64,000 nucleotides of DNA from Streptomyces sp. MRC013 (GCF_023614235.1 NZ_CP094264.1:186001-250000), one strand, 5' to 3'; shown: positions 1 to 10,354, numbered from the stretch's first letter. Numbers and translations are program-made. Notes: generated by a model not told the origin, from the sequence alone.

Positions 1-2
1 CG

Positions 3-3000
3 ATCGCGGACAGGGCCCCGAAGAACCTCGACGAGGCGGACAGGTTCGCCGACTCCGGCAAGGCGGACGAGGTCCGCGCGGAGGTGCACGACAGGGTCGG
101 CGAGGGCAGGTCGGACTCGGCCGAGCAGATCGCCACGACGACCGCCGCCCCGCCGGACACGTCGGCGGCCGTGCCCAAGAAGGTCGTACCGATGAGCGCC
201 GACCGGCCTCCCGGTGCTCCCGGCGCGCCGGACCCCGCGCAGGCCGTACCGGACAGGCTGCCGCCGTCGGCCACCGACATGTCGGCGGGCCCCGCCGAGG
301 TCGACCGCCGGATGGCGGACGCCCAGGTCACCGAGGTGCAGCTGCGGAAGTCCAACGAACCCGGCTTCACCAGGGCCCTGGGCGCGAAGAGGGCCGCCGA
401 GCGGCACTCCGACGCCGCCCCCGGGCGGCTGCGCAGGCACGAGGCGGCCGAGTTGCGCGCCTCCACCGCGCAGGCGAAGCGGCTCGGCACCGCCGCCATG
501 GGCGCGATGGGCGCCGAGCGGGTGCGCGCCGGGCAGCGGGTCGACACGGGCAAGAAGGGGGCCAAGAGCCGGGACGAGGAGAAGCGGGCCCAGGTCACGG
601 CGGTCCTGCAAGGCGTCTTCGACACGATGAAGAAGGACGTCGAGGCGATCCTGGACGGACTCGACAAACTGGTCGACGACCAGTTCGGCCGGGGCGAGAA
701 GGCCGCCCGGGAGGCGTTCACCGCCGAGCACCGGCGGAAGATGGACGAGTACAAGGACCGCCGGTACTCGGGCGCCACGGGCAAACTGCGCTGGGTGCGG
801 GACCTGTTCGCGGGGCTGCCCGCCGAAGCCGACAGGATCTTCGAGGAGGCCCGCGACCACTACGTGCGCCGGATGCGGCAGGTGATCTCCGAGGTCGCCG
901 ACACCATCGGCGCGGAGCTGAACCGGGCCAAACGGCGCATCGCCCAGGGCCGGGCCGAGCTGCGGGACGCGGTGCGCGGGCTCCCGGCCGACCTGCGGAC
1001 CATCGGGCGGCAGGCGGCGGCCGAGTTCGCCGACAAGTTCGGCGAACTGACCCGGGCCGTGGACGACAAGGGCACCCGGCTCGTCGACACCCTGGCGACG
1101 AAGTACACCGACGCGCTCAAGTCGGTCGACGACGAGATCGCCGCGGAGAAGGAGAAGAACAAGGGGCTGGTGGCCAAGGCCGTGAACGCGGTCAAGGCGG
1201 TGATCAACACGATCCTGGAACTGAAGCGGCTGCTGCTGGCGGTCCTCGCCAAGGCCGCCCAGGCCGTCGTGCTGATCCTCAAGGACCCGGTCGGCTTCCT
1301 GCGCAACCTGGTCTCCGCCGTCGGAGCCGGTCTGCGGAGGTTCCTCCAGAACATCGGCCGCCACCTCCAGCAGGGCGTCCTGTCCTGGCTGCTGGGCAGG
1401 ACGGCCGAGGCGGGTCTCGAACTGCCCGCGAGGTTCGACACCCGGGGCGTGGTGAAGATGCTCGCCGGGCTGCTCGGCCTGTCGTGGCGGAACATCCGTG
1501 CCCGGATCACCCGCAAGGTCCCCGAACCGGCCGTCGCGGCGGCCGAGACGGGGGTGCCCCTCCTCGCCGACGTCCGCAGACGGGGCGTCACGGCGATGTG
1601 GGAGGACCTGAGGACACACGTCGGCGACCTGAGGAAGAAGCTGCTCGACGACGTCATCGCCTACGTCACGCCGACGATCGTGGTCGCCGGCGTCACGTGG
1701 GTGATCTCGCTGCTCAACCCGGCGTCCGCGTTCGTGCGGGCGGTGAAGCTGATCATCGACTTCATCCGGTTCGTCGTCACCCGGACCCGCCAGATCTTCG
1801 ACTTCGTCGACGCGGTCCTCGACGCGGTCATCGCCGTCGCACGGGGCGGCAGCGGCGGCGTCCCCGCCCTGATCGAACGCGCCCTGGCCCGTTCGATCCC
1901 GGTCCTGCTGGGCGTCCTGGCGGCGGTCCTGGGCGTCGGCGGCGTCGCCGCACGGGTGCGGCAGATCGTCCAGCGGCTGTCCGCCCCGGTCGACCGGGCG
2001 GTGGACCGGGTCGTCGACAAGATCGTCGGGCTGGTCGAGAAGCTGTGGGCCGGGCTCCGTTCGAGGTCCGGCGAGAAGCCCTCCGGGCGCCACCCGGCCC
2101 GCCCCCGTCCCGGCAGGCCCCGCAGGGGCGGGCGTCCCGGCCGGCGGCGCAGGCCCGACCGGCACGGGCCCGGGCCGGGTCGGGGGCGCGACCCGAGGAA
2201 GCAGCGTCCCGACCAACGCTCCGGGCAGCAGAAGAAGAACGCCCTCGACGCCGCGGTGCGTGACGCGACGCGCCTGCTCAACGAGGAATCGGCCACCGTG
2301 AAATCCGTACGGCACGGGCTTCCGGCCATCAAACGGCGGCACCGCCTCACACGGATCCGGCTCGAGAAGGTCGCCGAGGGCAGGTACCGCGTCAGGGTGT
2401 CCATCAACCCGCAGGCGGAGACCCCGGTCGAGGACCTGGGCGACAGGTTCCCGTACAGGATCGGCCCGGCCGAGGGCCGGTTCGCGATCAGGAAGCACGG
2501 GAAGGTGGTCGACCAGCTCAACCCGATCAGGAAGATCCCCATGACGGGGAACGACTCCCGAGCCGGCTTCGTCATCAACATGGCGGCCGTCCCCGGAGAG
2601 GTGAAGAAGAATCCCGGCATGGCCGCCCGGTACCTGCACGAGGCGTGGAAGCACCCCGAGACCAGGCATTTCGGCGCGGTGAGCACCGCCGTCGTGGTCG
2701 GCGTCAACACGTTCGAGCACCTGGACCCGACGAACGACGGCAGGGTCCTCAACGAGGCCATCGACTCGGTCAAACGGCCGGTCAAGCTCATCATGGCCGT
2801 CTTCGGCTTCACCTGGACGCCCAGGTGGCTCCACAGCGACGGCCGTGAGGTGCCCATCGGCGAGGTGCGCAGGAAGTACCGGGAGCTGACCGCCGAGGAG
2901 AAACCGATCGCCGAGCGGAACGAGAAGGGCCTGCGCGACAGGGGCGCCCTCCCCTACGGGCTCTTCCGCGAGCAGGTGATGAACTCCTCGTACACCCGCG

Positions 3001-4040
3001 AGGCGGTGGCGATCCTGTCGCAGGCGAACGACCAGGTCCACATCCTGGGCCAGGACGCCGACACCGGGGCCGCGGTGTCCGAGACCACCGGCGTCCTCGC
3101 CGCGTACCGGCAGGTCCTCCGGGCGATGGAGAGCCACCCGCTGATCACGATCGGCGGCTACCACTTCAAGGGCTTCGACTGGAGCCCGGAGGGCGACCAG
3201 CGCCCCAAGCAGCTCACGCTGCTCGCCAACGAGCTGGACCGGACCGTCCGGGTCGCGATCGGCAGGGAATTCCCGCAGATGCTCTACCCGACGGAGCCGA
3301 ACATGCTCGTCAAGGCGTGGGATCGCCGCCGGGCGGACGGCCTCTTCCAGAACAGCCGCGTCCACGCCCTGCGCCAGATCCAGGGCGGGCTCTACGGGAT
3401 CGGCCAGGCGGAGGGGCGCAACCTCCGTGTCCGGCTCATGGAGCTCTTCGGCGAGGACTTCACCGTCGCCTACGCTCCCGAGGCCTCCACCACCACGAGC
3501 CCGGAGCCCGGCGACGAGGACAGGGGCCTGACCGTACGGCCGTCGGGCGTCCACCTGGCCGAGAGGGGCCTGATGAGGACGAAGGGCGGCGGGGAGGCGG
3601 CCGTCCGCGTCGCGCACCGCATGTACGCGCTCCTCATCCAGTCGCAGTCGTACGCCAGCGCCCACACCCTCTCCCGGGAGTACTTCCACGCGAATCCCGG
3701 GATGCCCAAGGACCTGCGGTTCGCCCTGCAGAAGAGCGTCTTCGTCCACGTCGAGAACGTCGCGATGCTCATGGCCGACGACCCCGGGCTGACCACGCGG
3801 AGCGACCGCGTGCAGGCGGAGCTGCAGCAGCTCGCGGCGGCCGTCGACCGGCTCCTCCGCCAGGCGAAGCAGCAGCGCGACCCGCGGCGCAGACAGGCCG
3901 TCGAAAGGGCCCGGGACCTGACCCGGGACATCGTCACGGCGATGACCGCGCCCGAGCTGCAGACGTTCTGGGAGAGTGTCCGTACCGCCCTCGACGATGC
4001 CGTGAGGGACGCTCCGCAGAACGAAGGAGAACCGCGGTGA
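3..4040 (+). CDS. Large eCIS-associated cargo/effector-like protein, 5'-truncated by window edge
   Basis: The frame is open from base 3, so the true start lies outside the window; 1345 codons are visible. The N-terminal part is charged and alpha-helical (rich in A, R, D, E, K). It is followed by long amphipathic/hydrophobic helices (roughly 1190-2070 nt) containing stretches such as ILKDPVGFLRNLVSAVGAG and FDTRGVVKMLAGLLGLSW, which resemble the middle of large DUF4157-type proteins encoded beside contractile injection systems. An Arg/Pro/Gly-rich linker (about 2080-2235) separates this from a C-terminal globular region of about 580 aa that I do not recognise. The next gene overlaps the stop by 4 bp. 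The gene converges on the CIS operon. I infer a toxin or cargo loaded into the CIS; the N-terminal DUF4157 domain would lie outside the window and is not seen. Confidence 0.6.
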   Translation: MADRAPKNLDEADRFADSGKADEVRAEVHDRVGEGRSDSAEQIATTTAAPPDTSAAVPKKVVPMSADRPPGAPGAPDPAQAVPDRLPPSATDMSAGPAEVDRRMADAQVTEVQLRKSNEPGFTRALGAKRAAERHSDAAPGRLRRHEAAELRASTAQAKRLGTAAMGAMGAERVRAGQRVDTGKKGAKSRDEEKRAQVTAVLQGVFDTMKKDVEAILDGLDKLVDDQFGRGEKAAREAFTAEHRRKMDEYKDRRYSGATGKLRWVRDLFAGLPAEADRIFEEARDHYVRRMRQVISEVADTIGAELNRAKRRIAQGRAELRDAVRGLPADLRTIGRQAAAEFADKFGELTRAVDDKGTRLVDTLATKYTDALKSVDDEIAAEKEKNKGLVAKAVNAVKAVINTILELKRLLLAVLAKAAQAVVLILKDPVGFLRNLVSAVGAGLRRFLQNIGRHLQQGVLSWLLGRTAEAGLELPARFDTRGVVKMLAGLLGLSWRNIRARITRKVPEPAVAAAETGVPLLADVRRRGVTAMWEDLRTHVGDLRKKLLDDVIAYVTPTIVVAGVTWVISLLNPASAFVRAVKLIIDFIRFVVTRTRQIFDFVDAVLDAVIAVARGGSGGVPALIERALARSIPVLLGVLAAVLGVGGVAARVRQIVQRLSAPVDRAVDRVVDKIVGLVEKLWAGLRSRSGEKPSGRHPARPRPGRPRRGGRPGRRRRPDRHGPGPGRGRDPRKQRPDQRSGQQKKNALDAAVRDATRLLNEESATVKSVRHGLPAIKRRHRLTRIRLEKVAEGRYRVRVSINPQAETPVEDLGDRFPYRIGPAEGRFAIRKHGKVVDQLNPIRKIPMTGNDSRAGFVINMAAVPGEVKKNPGMAARYLHEAWKHPETRHFGAVSTAVVVGVNTFEHLDPTNDGRVLNEAIDSVKRPVKLIMAVFGFTWTPRWLHSDGREVPIGEVRRKYRELTAEEKPIAERNEKGLRDRGALPYGLFREQVMNSSYTREAVAILSQANDQVHILGQDADTGAAVSETTGVLAAYRQVLRAMESHPLITIGGYHFKGFDWSPEGDQRPKQLTLLANELDRTVRVAIGREFPQMLYPTEPNMLVKAWDRRRADGLFQNSRVHALRQIQGGLYGIGQAEGRNLRVRLMELFGEDFTVAYAPEASTTTSPEPGDEDRGLTVRPSGVHLAERGLMRTKGGGEAAVRVAHRMYALLIQSQSYASAHTLSREYFHANPGMPKDLRFALQKSVFVHVENVAMLMADDPGLTTRSDRVQAELQQLAAAVDRLLRQAKQQRDPRRRQAVERARDLTRDIVTAMTAPELQTFWESVRTALDDAVRDAPQNEGEPR

Positions 4041-4696
4041 ACCCGGAGTCCGTCGACCGCCTGCGGCAAGCGGCGTCGCGCGACGACTACGCCTCCATGG
4101 CGAGCCTGGCGCGGGCACTGTACGGGACCGGGCTGGGAGCGCGCGAGGTCTTGCGCGAGTGCTACGGCACCGACTTCCCCGAAGAGGTCCTCACCATCGT
4201 CGACGCCGGGCTGTGGTCCCTCGACCTGCTGGCCTGCTTCACCAACCAGCCCTGGCAGATGGCCGTCCCGCCCGACCGGGGCGGTCCCGCCGACGACCTC
4301 GATCCGATCGTCGACACCGAGCTGCTGGTCCTGGCCCTCGATCCGGACCTGGTGCCGCTCGCGCAGATCCCCGGCGTCGAGGCCGGCGAGGACGACCGGG
4401 TCCTCTGCTATCGCGTCGGGGAGCTCCGGGCCGGCCGCCCCACGGTCTTCTGCCTCCGCGCGGCGGCCTACCCGTACAGCGAGCTGCGGGACACCGAGGC
4501 GACGCGCTGCGGCCCGTCCCTGCTCGCGGTCCTGCACGAGGTGCACGCCGACGACCTCCGCCGGCTTGAGGAGGAGCTCCACCAGCCGTGGAACCGGGGC
4601 GCCGGCTCGGTGGACCTCGGGGAAGTGGAGCAGGCGCGCGCGGCGCTGGAACGGGTCCGGGAACTGTCGCGGAGAGCGGCGTCCCGGGAGCGCTGA
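4037..4696 (+). CDS. Hypothetical protein, translationally coupled partner of the large cargo-like protein
   Basis: 219 aa, starting at GTG 4037 inside the stop of the upstream gene (GTGA overlap), so the two are almost certainly co-translated. The protein is acidic, with no signal peptide or membrane segment. The N-terminal third is helical (LARALYGTGLGAREVLRECY), followed by beta-rich sequence and a C-terminal helix (ARAALERVRELSRRAA). I recognise no named domain. Position directly after a putative cargo/toxin gene is consistent with a cognate immunity protein, chaperone or adaptor; this rests on context only. Confidence 0.6.
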   Translation: MNPESVDRLRQAASRDDYASMASLARALYGTGLGAREVLRECYGTDFPEEVLTIVDAGLWSLDLLACFTNQPWQMAVPPDRGGPADDLDPIVDTELLVLALDPDLVPLAQIPGVEAGEDDRVLCYRVGELRAGRPTVFCLRAAAYPYSELRDTEATRCGPSLLAVLHEVHADDLRRLEEELHQPWNRGAGSVDLGEVEQARAALERVRELSRRAASRER

Positions 4697-4866
4697 ACGG
4701 CCTTCGGCCGCGCGTCGCCGCCGTGCCCGCGGACCGCGACCGGACGGGACCGGCCCGCCACCGCCGCGCCCGCCACCGCCGCGCCGCCCGCCCGGCCCCG
4801 GTCCGCCGCCGGGAGGCGCTCGAAGTCGGTCGGTGGCTTCGCCGGGGCGTGGCGGTGGCCACGGCC

Positions 4867-7013
4867 TCACCCCTCCGGTACGGCGTCGAGCAGATGGGCG
4901 TGGGGGCCGAGCTCGGACGGGCGCAGCAGGCGGGCCTCGCGCTGGAACTGGCGCACCACGCCGCGTACGACGTGCCGCATGCCGATCGCGTCGCCGCCGC
5001 CGTCCGCCGCGGCCAGGGCGGCGGTGCGGGCCGCCGCCGCGATGCCGGCGCCCGTCATGTCGAGGCGGGCCAGCGCGTCGAGGTCCACGTCGGCGGCGAG
5101 CGGGGCCTCCCGGGGAAGGCCAGCCGCCACAGCCTGCGCCGCTCGGCCACGCCGGGGCGGGGGAAGTGGACCACGAAGTGGAAGCGCCGGGTGAACGCCG
5201 GGTCGATGTTGTCCTTCAGGTTGCTGGTGAGGATCACCAGGCCGTCGCTCGCCTCCAGGCGCTGGAGGAGGTAGCCGACCTCCAGGTTGGCGTACCGGTC
5301 GGTGCCGTGCTTGACGTCGCCGCGCTTGCCGAACAGGGCGTCGGCCTCGTCGAAGAGCAGTACCGCGTGGCTCTCCTCGGCCTGCCGGAACGCGGTCTCC
5401 ATGTTCTTCTCCGTCTCCCCCACCCACTTGGAGACGACCTGGGCCAGGTCCACCTTGAGCAGCTCCAGGCCCAGCATGCCGGTGACGATCTCGGCGCTCA
5501 TGGTCTTGCCGGTGCCCGGCTCGCCGGTGAAGAGCGCCTTGACCCCGCCGTGCGCCGAACGGCGGGCAAAGCCCCAGGTCTCGGCGATCCGGGGCCAGGC
5601 GCGGAACGCCGAGGCGATCTCCAGGATCTGCTGGAACTGGACGTCGGGCAGCACCAGGTCGTCCACGGTGCGCCGGGGCGCGATCGAGCGCACGGCGCTG
5701 CCGCTGCGCCCCCGGGTGACGGCGGCGATGGCGGATCCGACGTGGCCGGCGACCGGTTCGGGGCGGCCCCCGCCGACCAGGCGCGCCCCGGCCTCCGCGA
5801 CCGACGCCACGGCCCGCAGTTCGCCCCCGCTCATCCGGTACCGTGCGGCGAGGTCCTCCAGGAGGGGGCCGTCCAGGTCCGGGAGGGCGGCCGACCACAT
5901 CGCCCGCCGCTCGGCGAACCCCGGTGCGGAGAGGGCGAGCTCGGCGTACGCGCGGGCGGCGAGCAGGGGCGTCGGGCGCCAGGGTCGAAGACCGGTCAGG
6001 CACACCGGCACGCGGGAGCGGAGCAGCGCGGCGACCACCCCGTCGGCGTCCTGCCGCCGCGGTTCGCCGTGCAGGCCGTCGGTGGGGATCCACAGCACCG
6101 CGCCCAGCGCGGCGGCCGTCCGCAGGTCGGCCTCGGGGTCCTCGGTCAGGGTCCGCAGCGGTGCTCCGGCCACCCGGGCCAGGGCCTGCACGGCGTCGTG
6201 CCGGCCGTCGGGCGAGCAGCCCCACAGCCCGACGAGGTCCACGGCGCCCGCGCCCAGGGCGCGGCCGAGGCGGGTGAGCCGGTCCGAGGACAGGTGCGGG
6301 GCGAGGAGGCGCGGGTCCGGAGGGGCGACCTCGCCGGGGTCGTGGCCGAGCAGGCCGGCGTCGGTGACCCAGCCCAGCAGGAAGTCCACCACCCCGGGGC
6401 CCGGGAGGAGCTCCTGGGCGAGTTCGACCGGGGCCTGCCCGTGGGGGCGCAGCAGGCCGTACCGGCGCAGCGGCCCGGCGGGCCCGAGCGCGCGGCGCAG
6501 GGCGAGGCGGGCGGCCGTGTTCGGCTCCCCCGCCGCGGTCCCGGTGCCGTCGTCGCCCGGCGCCCCGACCGCGACCAGCAGTTCCACGCTCGGCAGCCGC
6601 CGGTTGAGGTTGTCCACGACGTAGGCGTAGATCCGCTCGTAGCCCCGGTCCAGTTCGGGTGCGGCGGCCAGCAGCAGCGCGTCCTGCTCCGGGCGGGTCA
6701 GGCCGAACCGGGCGGCGAGGGCGTCCAGCGGCAGGGTCCTGCCCTCGGCCGACGCCCGCCGCCTCAGGACCAGTTCGGCCTCCGGCTCGGGCCGGCGGGG
6801 CGGGTGCGGCCCGGTCATCGCGTCGGCGGAGGCGGCCACCTCGGCGAGGAGCACGCCGACCTGCTCGTCGGTCACGCAGTACGGCGTGAGATCCGGCCGG
6901 GTGAGCCGGGCCGCGATCCGCGCCTGCCGCCCGACGGCGGCCCGCAGCGCCCGGTGGACGTCCGCGAGGCGGATCCGCAGGTGCTCCAGCGCCGGGTCGC
7001 CCACGGACCTCAT
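4867..7013 (-). CDS. CIS AAA+ ATPase (Afp15/Cis15-like), frameshifted near 5112
   Basis: Hexameric AAA+ ATPase typical of contractile injection loci, where it is thought to assist sheath assembly or remodelling. An N-terminal half of about 400 aa without obvious catalytic motifs (ATPase-like remnant) precedes a C-terminal AAA core with Walker A GEPGTGKT, Walker B VLLFDEAD, sensor 1 region [11 protein letters not shown] and arginine-finger region AFTRRFHF. The ATG at 7013 overlaps the stop of the upstream gene (ATGA). After [10 protein letters not shown] the frame shifts at the G4 run 5112-5115 (minus-strand CCCC, one C apparently missing). The other frame continues naturally as [18 protein letters not shown] and ends at 4867, restoring the lid domain. 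Last gene of the operon. Confidence 0.9.
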
Positions 7014-8682
7014 CCTCCCGAGAACGTCAGGGTCCGGCCGCCCAGCCAGGCCACGTCGGGCACGTCGGCGAGCAGCCCGCCGCGCAGCAGGTCCGCGTGG
7101 CGCCGCCCCATCGGGACGCGCACCCGGACGGCGGCGGACTCGAACCGGACGGTCGCCTCCAGGTCGGCGAAGCGGTCCAGGGCCAGCAGGGGGTCGGGGG
7201 TCTCGCGGTCGCGCCAGAGCGTCCAGGCGATCGTGGACAGGCCCAGGGCGGCGGCCAGGGTGACGGTGCGCTCCAGTTCGCCGTACCGGGCGAGCGGCAC
7301 CGCCCGGCGCTCGGCGACCAGGGCGGCGACCAGGCCCGCGAGCCGGTCGGCGTGGCCCGGCAGTTCGGCGGCGAGGCGCAGGTCCGGCCCTCGCCCCGCG
7401 GTGCCCGTCCACAGCGGCGTGCGCCAGGGCAGCCGTGTGGCCGGGTCGCCGCGCAGCGGCCGTACGCCGGTGAGGAACGGCACGTCCGCCGAGGCCAGTT
7501 CGCGCAGGGTACCGGGGGGCAGGGGGCCGTCGCAGACCAGCACGGGCGGCCGCCCGCAGTGGCGCCAGTACGGCAGCAGCGCCGCGGCGTCCGCCGCCCA
7601 GGCGATCGGGAACACGCCCCGTGCGTCGACGAGGAGGAGCCCGTCGGCCCCGGTGAGCAGGAGGGGGTCGGCGGGATCGTGACCGCGGCACACCGCGAGC
7701 GCGAGGACGCCGTCGAGGACCGGCAGCGCGGGGCGCACGGCGCGGGCGAACGCGGTCAGCTCCTCCTCGTGGACGGGGGGCCGGAGCCCGGCGAAGGCGG
7801 CGGCCGCCTCGCCGTCCCCCTCCCCGCGGCGCCAGCCGCGCGCGGTGGCGCCCAGGACCTTGTACGCCAGGGCCGCGGCGAACAACGGGAGGTCCTCCGC
7901 CAGTTCGGCGCCGGCCAGGGCCGGGCCGAGCGCGTCGAGGTACCCGATCCGCGCCAGGGGGCCGGCGAGGAGGAACGGCAGCACGGACCGCACCCGCACC
8001 TCGCCGGCGGCGCCCGCCCGGGGGGCCGGCCCCCGGGCGGGCGGTCGTGCGGGCCGGCCGGCCCGGCCCCCGGCCGGGCCGCCTCCTCGCGGCCGGCCGG
8101 CCCGGCGTGCCCGGCGGGCGGTCCGGGCCGCCCGCCGGGGCGGGTGCGCCGGGCGAGCTCCGCGCGCAGCCGGGCGGCCGCCGGGTCGCCCGCGTCGAGC
8201 AGGGCGGACGCGTACAGCCGGAGCGATTCCCCGGGCAGCAGCGCGAGCAGCGCGTCCAGTTCGCCCCGCTCGGCGAGTTCGCCGAAGAGCGCGGCGGCCC
8301 CGGGCACGGTCCTGGGGTCCGCCGCGGCGAGGGACTCCCCGAACGGCACCGTGCCGGGGGGCGCCCCGCCCGGGTCCGGCGCCCCCGCGGCCGGTTCGAA
8401 GCGGACCTCGGCGGGGGCGTGGGCCCGGCCGGGCCACCCGGGTCCGCCCGGGCGGACGGTGACGGTCACCGGTTCGGTGATCTCCACGTCCGGTCCGTCG
8501 CCGGCCAGCTGCCGCGCGAAGTGGTCGGCCAGCAGTTCCGGGAGGGCGTCGACCACCCGCTGCACCAGGCCGTGCGGGTCGGGCCCCCAGCTCCATCCGC
8601 CGCTCCGCACCACCGTCACCGTGCACCGGCGCACGGTGACCTCGCCGGTCTCCCCCGCGGCCGGCGAGGCGGGCGCGGTCAC
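7010..8682 (-). CDS. CIS tape-measure-like protein (CIS_TMP-type, tentative), frameshifted near 8020-8035
   Basis: GTG start at 8682 overlaps the upstream stop (GTGA). The N-terminal part (frame 1) has a beta strand/hydrophobic pattern (VEITEPVTVTVRPGG). The C-terminal part (frame 2) carries VLPFLLAGPLARIGYLDALG and ends RTLTFSGG. The frame changes inside adjacent G6 (8020-8025) and C5 (8030-8034) runs. A protein of about 555 aa beginning with a short beta-rich segment and having a central PFL..L..LGYLD block, encoded immediately before the AAA+ ATPase, matches the layout of afp14-afp15-type pairs in which afp14 is the tape measure. Sequence resemblance is weak to my eye, so the name is partly based on synteny. 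Confidence 0.5.
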
Positions 8683-9212
8683 GTCGCCTCCGCCCTCTCC
8701 AGGCGGCCCGCCCACCCCTCCACGAGGACCAGCACGCCGTACGCGCCACCCGCGTCGAGGGCCACGGGCAGCTTCACCCGGTCCTGTCCGGCGGGGAGCT
8801 CCCCGGCGAGCACCCGGGTGTCCCGGTCGTCGGCGACCAGGGCGACCACCCGGGCGGGCCGGGCCGCCGCGACCCGGACGGCGACGGTGAGGCCGTCCGC
8901 CGCCAGCGCGACGCCGTCGCCGCTCCACTCGGCCAGGCGCAGCAGCGCGGGCCGGGGCGCGCCCTCGGCGGTCAGCCCGACTCCGAAGGCCAGCGGGTCG
9001 GCGAGGGCGGCCGGTTCCTCGTCCACGGCCGCCACGGCGAGCTCCCCGGCGCCCAGCGGGAGGACGGCGGTGCGGCCGCCGCCGAGGGGGACGCGCAGCG
9101 GCAGCGCGCGCCCCACGAGCGCGGCCGCGTCGGCCGGGGCCTCGGCGCCGGTCAGGGCCAGCGCGCCCACGACGTGGCCGGTGCCGGCCGCGTACACCAC
9201 GGTGAGGGCCAT
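8679..9212 (-). CDS. Hypothetical CIS-operon protein
   Basis: 177 aa from ATG 9212, the methionine of MALTVVYAAGTGHVVGAL. Ends with TGA at 8679, overlapped by the next GTG. Ala/Val/Leu-rich, predicted mainly beta, with no signal peptide, transmembrane helix or recognised catalytic motif. It may be a small adaptor or fibre-associated structural protein, since it follows the FxGQ-module proteins in the same operon. I do not recognise the family. The frame is intact and codon use resembles its neighbours. Confidence 0.6.
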   Translation of the reverse strand: MALTVVYAAGTGHVVGALALTGAEAPADAAALVGRALPLRVPLGGGRTAVLPLGAGELAVAAVDEEPAALADPLAFGVGLTAEGAPRPALLRLAEWSGDGVALAADGLTVAVRVAAARPARVVALVADDRDTRVLAGELPAGQDRVKLPVALDAGGAYGVLVLVEGWAGRLERAEAT

Positions 9213-9214
9213 CG

Positions 9215-10354
9215 TCAGCCGCCTCCGTTCGCGGCCGCGACCGTCGCCAGGACGAGGAAGTCGACGACCCCGGGCCGTTCGGCGACCCCGGCCGGGGTCG
9301 CCAGCGGATCGTACAGGCGCATCCGGCACCTGACCCTGCGGTCACCGTCCACCGCGGCCTCCACCGTGCTGACCAGCGTGGAGTCCGTGGCGGGCGGTGG
9401 TGTGCGCGGGGTCAGCAGCACGTGGACCGCGACCCGCCCGTCGGCGACCTGCTGCGGGGTGACGCCGGAGGGCAGCGGCAGCAGCATCCCGTCGGTGGCG
9501 GTGCCGGAGACCGCCGGTGTGCCGCCGGCCGGCATCCGGCCGCTGAAGCCGCCCTCGACGGTGAGGTTGCCGTTGGCCGCGACGGTCATCAGCGGGGCGA
9601 CCGCGCCGCCGCCCCGGTACAGGCCGAAGACCAGGCTCGGCTGCTCGCCGCCGGACAGCACGAGCGCGGGTTCGCCCTCGCGGGCCGCCGTGCCCGTCCG
9701 CAGGGTCAGCGAGCCCGACCGGGCCGCGACGGTGTCCGCGCGCACGCCCGTGAAGCGCACCCCCACTCCGCGCGCCCTGGTCTCCACGCCGCTGAAGCGG
9801 CCGTCCGTCCAGCGGACGTAGCCGAGCAGGACGAGCCAGCGGTCGGGCGGGGCGGCCGGCGCGGCGCCGGTCGCGGGCGGCCGCTGCTCCTCGACCAGCC
9901 GCTCGTCGCCGAGGCGCCCGAAGAGGATCCGGTACGACTCCTCCACGCGCGTCCCGGCGGCGCCGCCGGCGCAGGGGACGGGGGTCCGGGCGCGGTCCGG
10001 CCTCCGGTCGGCGGCGGTGAGGAAGACCGGGTAGGGCTCGTCCGTGGGCCGGTCCGCGCCGTTGACCTCCTCGAAGTCGCTCTCGCGCAGCACGACCGGT
10101 TCGGTGACGACCACCTCGCGGCCGGTGCCGTCGACGGCGACCCCCGGCGCCACGCTCACCCCGACGTGACGGGCGCCGGTCAGCGGGTCGGTGCGGGGCT
10201 CGGCGGCCAGGCCGAGCCCTTCGGCGACACCCCACTCGTGGAGGTGCCGCGCGTGCCGGACGGCCAGGCCGCGCGCGTACTCCACGGTGGCGGTCAGGTC
10301 CGCGGCGGACAGTACCTGGCCCTCGTGGAAGGCGGGGCGCAGCGGGCCGGTCAC
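9215..10354 (-). CDS. CIS baseplate/fibre-associated protein with FxGQ module (third of three)
   Basis: 379 aa. The N-terminus AFHEGQVLSAADL followed by helical sequence and HEWGVAEGLGL is shared in pattern with the two genes upstream (FFAGQLLTEDDL; YFHGQMLGARDF), defining a module at about residues 8-60. A beta-rich segment follows with APGVAVDGTGREVVV, also seen in equivalent form in the siblings (AGNDIVV; EGDEVVV). The C-terminal half contains a repeat-like beta region (LRTGTAAREGEPALVLSGG, NGNLTVEGGFSGRM) resembling tail-fibre/collar sequence. Start ATG 10354 overlaps the upstream stop by 4 bp. I infer a host- or baseplate-contact structural protein. Confidence 0.7.
   Translation of the reverse strand: MTGPLRPAFHEGQVLSAADLTATVEYARGLAVRHARHLHEWGVAEGLGLAAEPRTDPLTGARHVGVSVAPGVAVDGTGREVVVTEPVVLRESDFEEVNGADRPTDEPYPVFLTAADRRPDRARTPVPCAGGAAGTRVEESYRILFGRLGDERLVEEQRPPATGAAPAAPPDRWLVLLGYVRWTDGRFSGVETRARGVGVRFTGVRADTVAARSGSLTLRTGTAAREGEPALVLSGGEQPSLVFGLYRGGGAVAPLMTVAANGNLTVEGGFSGRMPAGGTPAVSGTATDGMLLPLPSGVTPQQVADGRVAVHVLLTPRTPPPATDSTLVSTVEAAVDGDRRVRCRMRLYDPLATPAGVAERPGVVDFLVLATVAAANGGG

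Noticed and set aside
4566..7682. A 1038-aa plus-strand protein opposite the AAA+ ATPase
   Set aside because: Gln/Gly/Arg/Val-rich composition is typical of the antisense shadow of a high-GC gene; the minus-strand frame has Walker A and B motifs.
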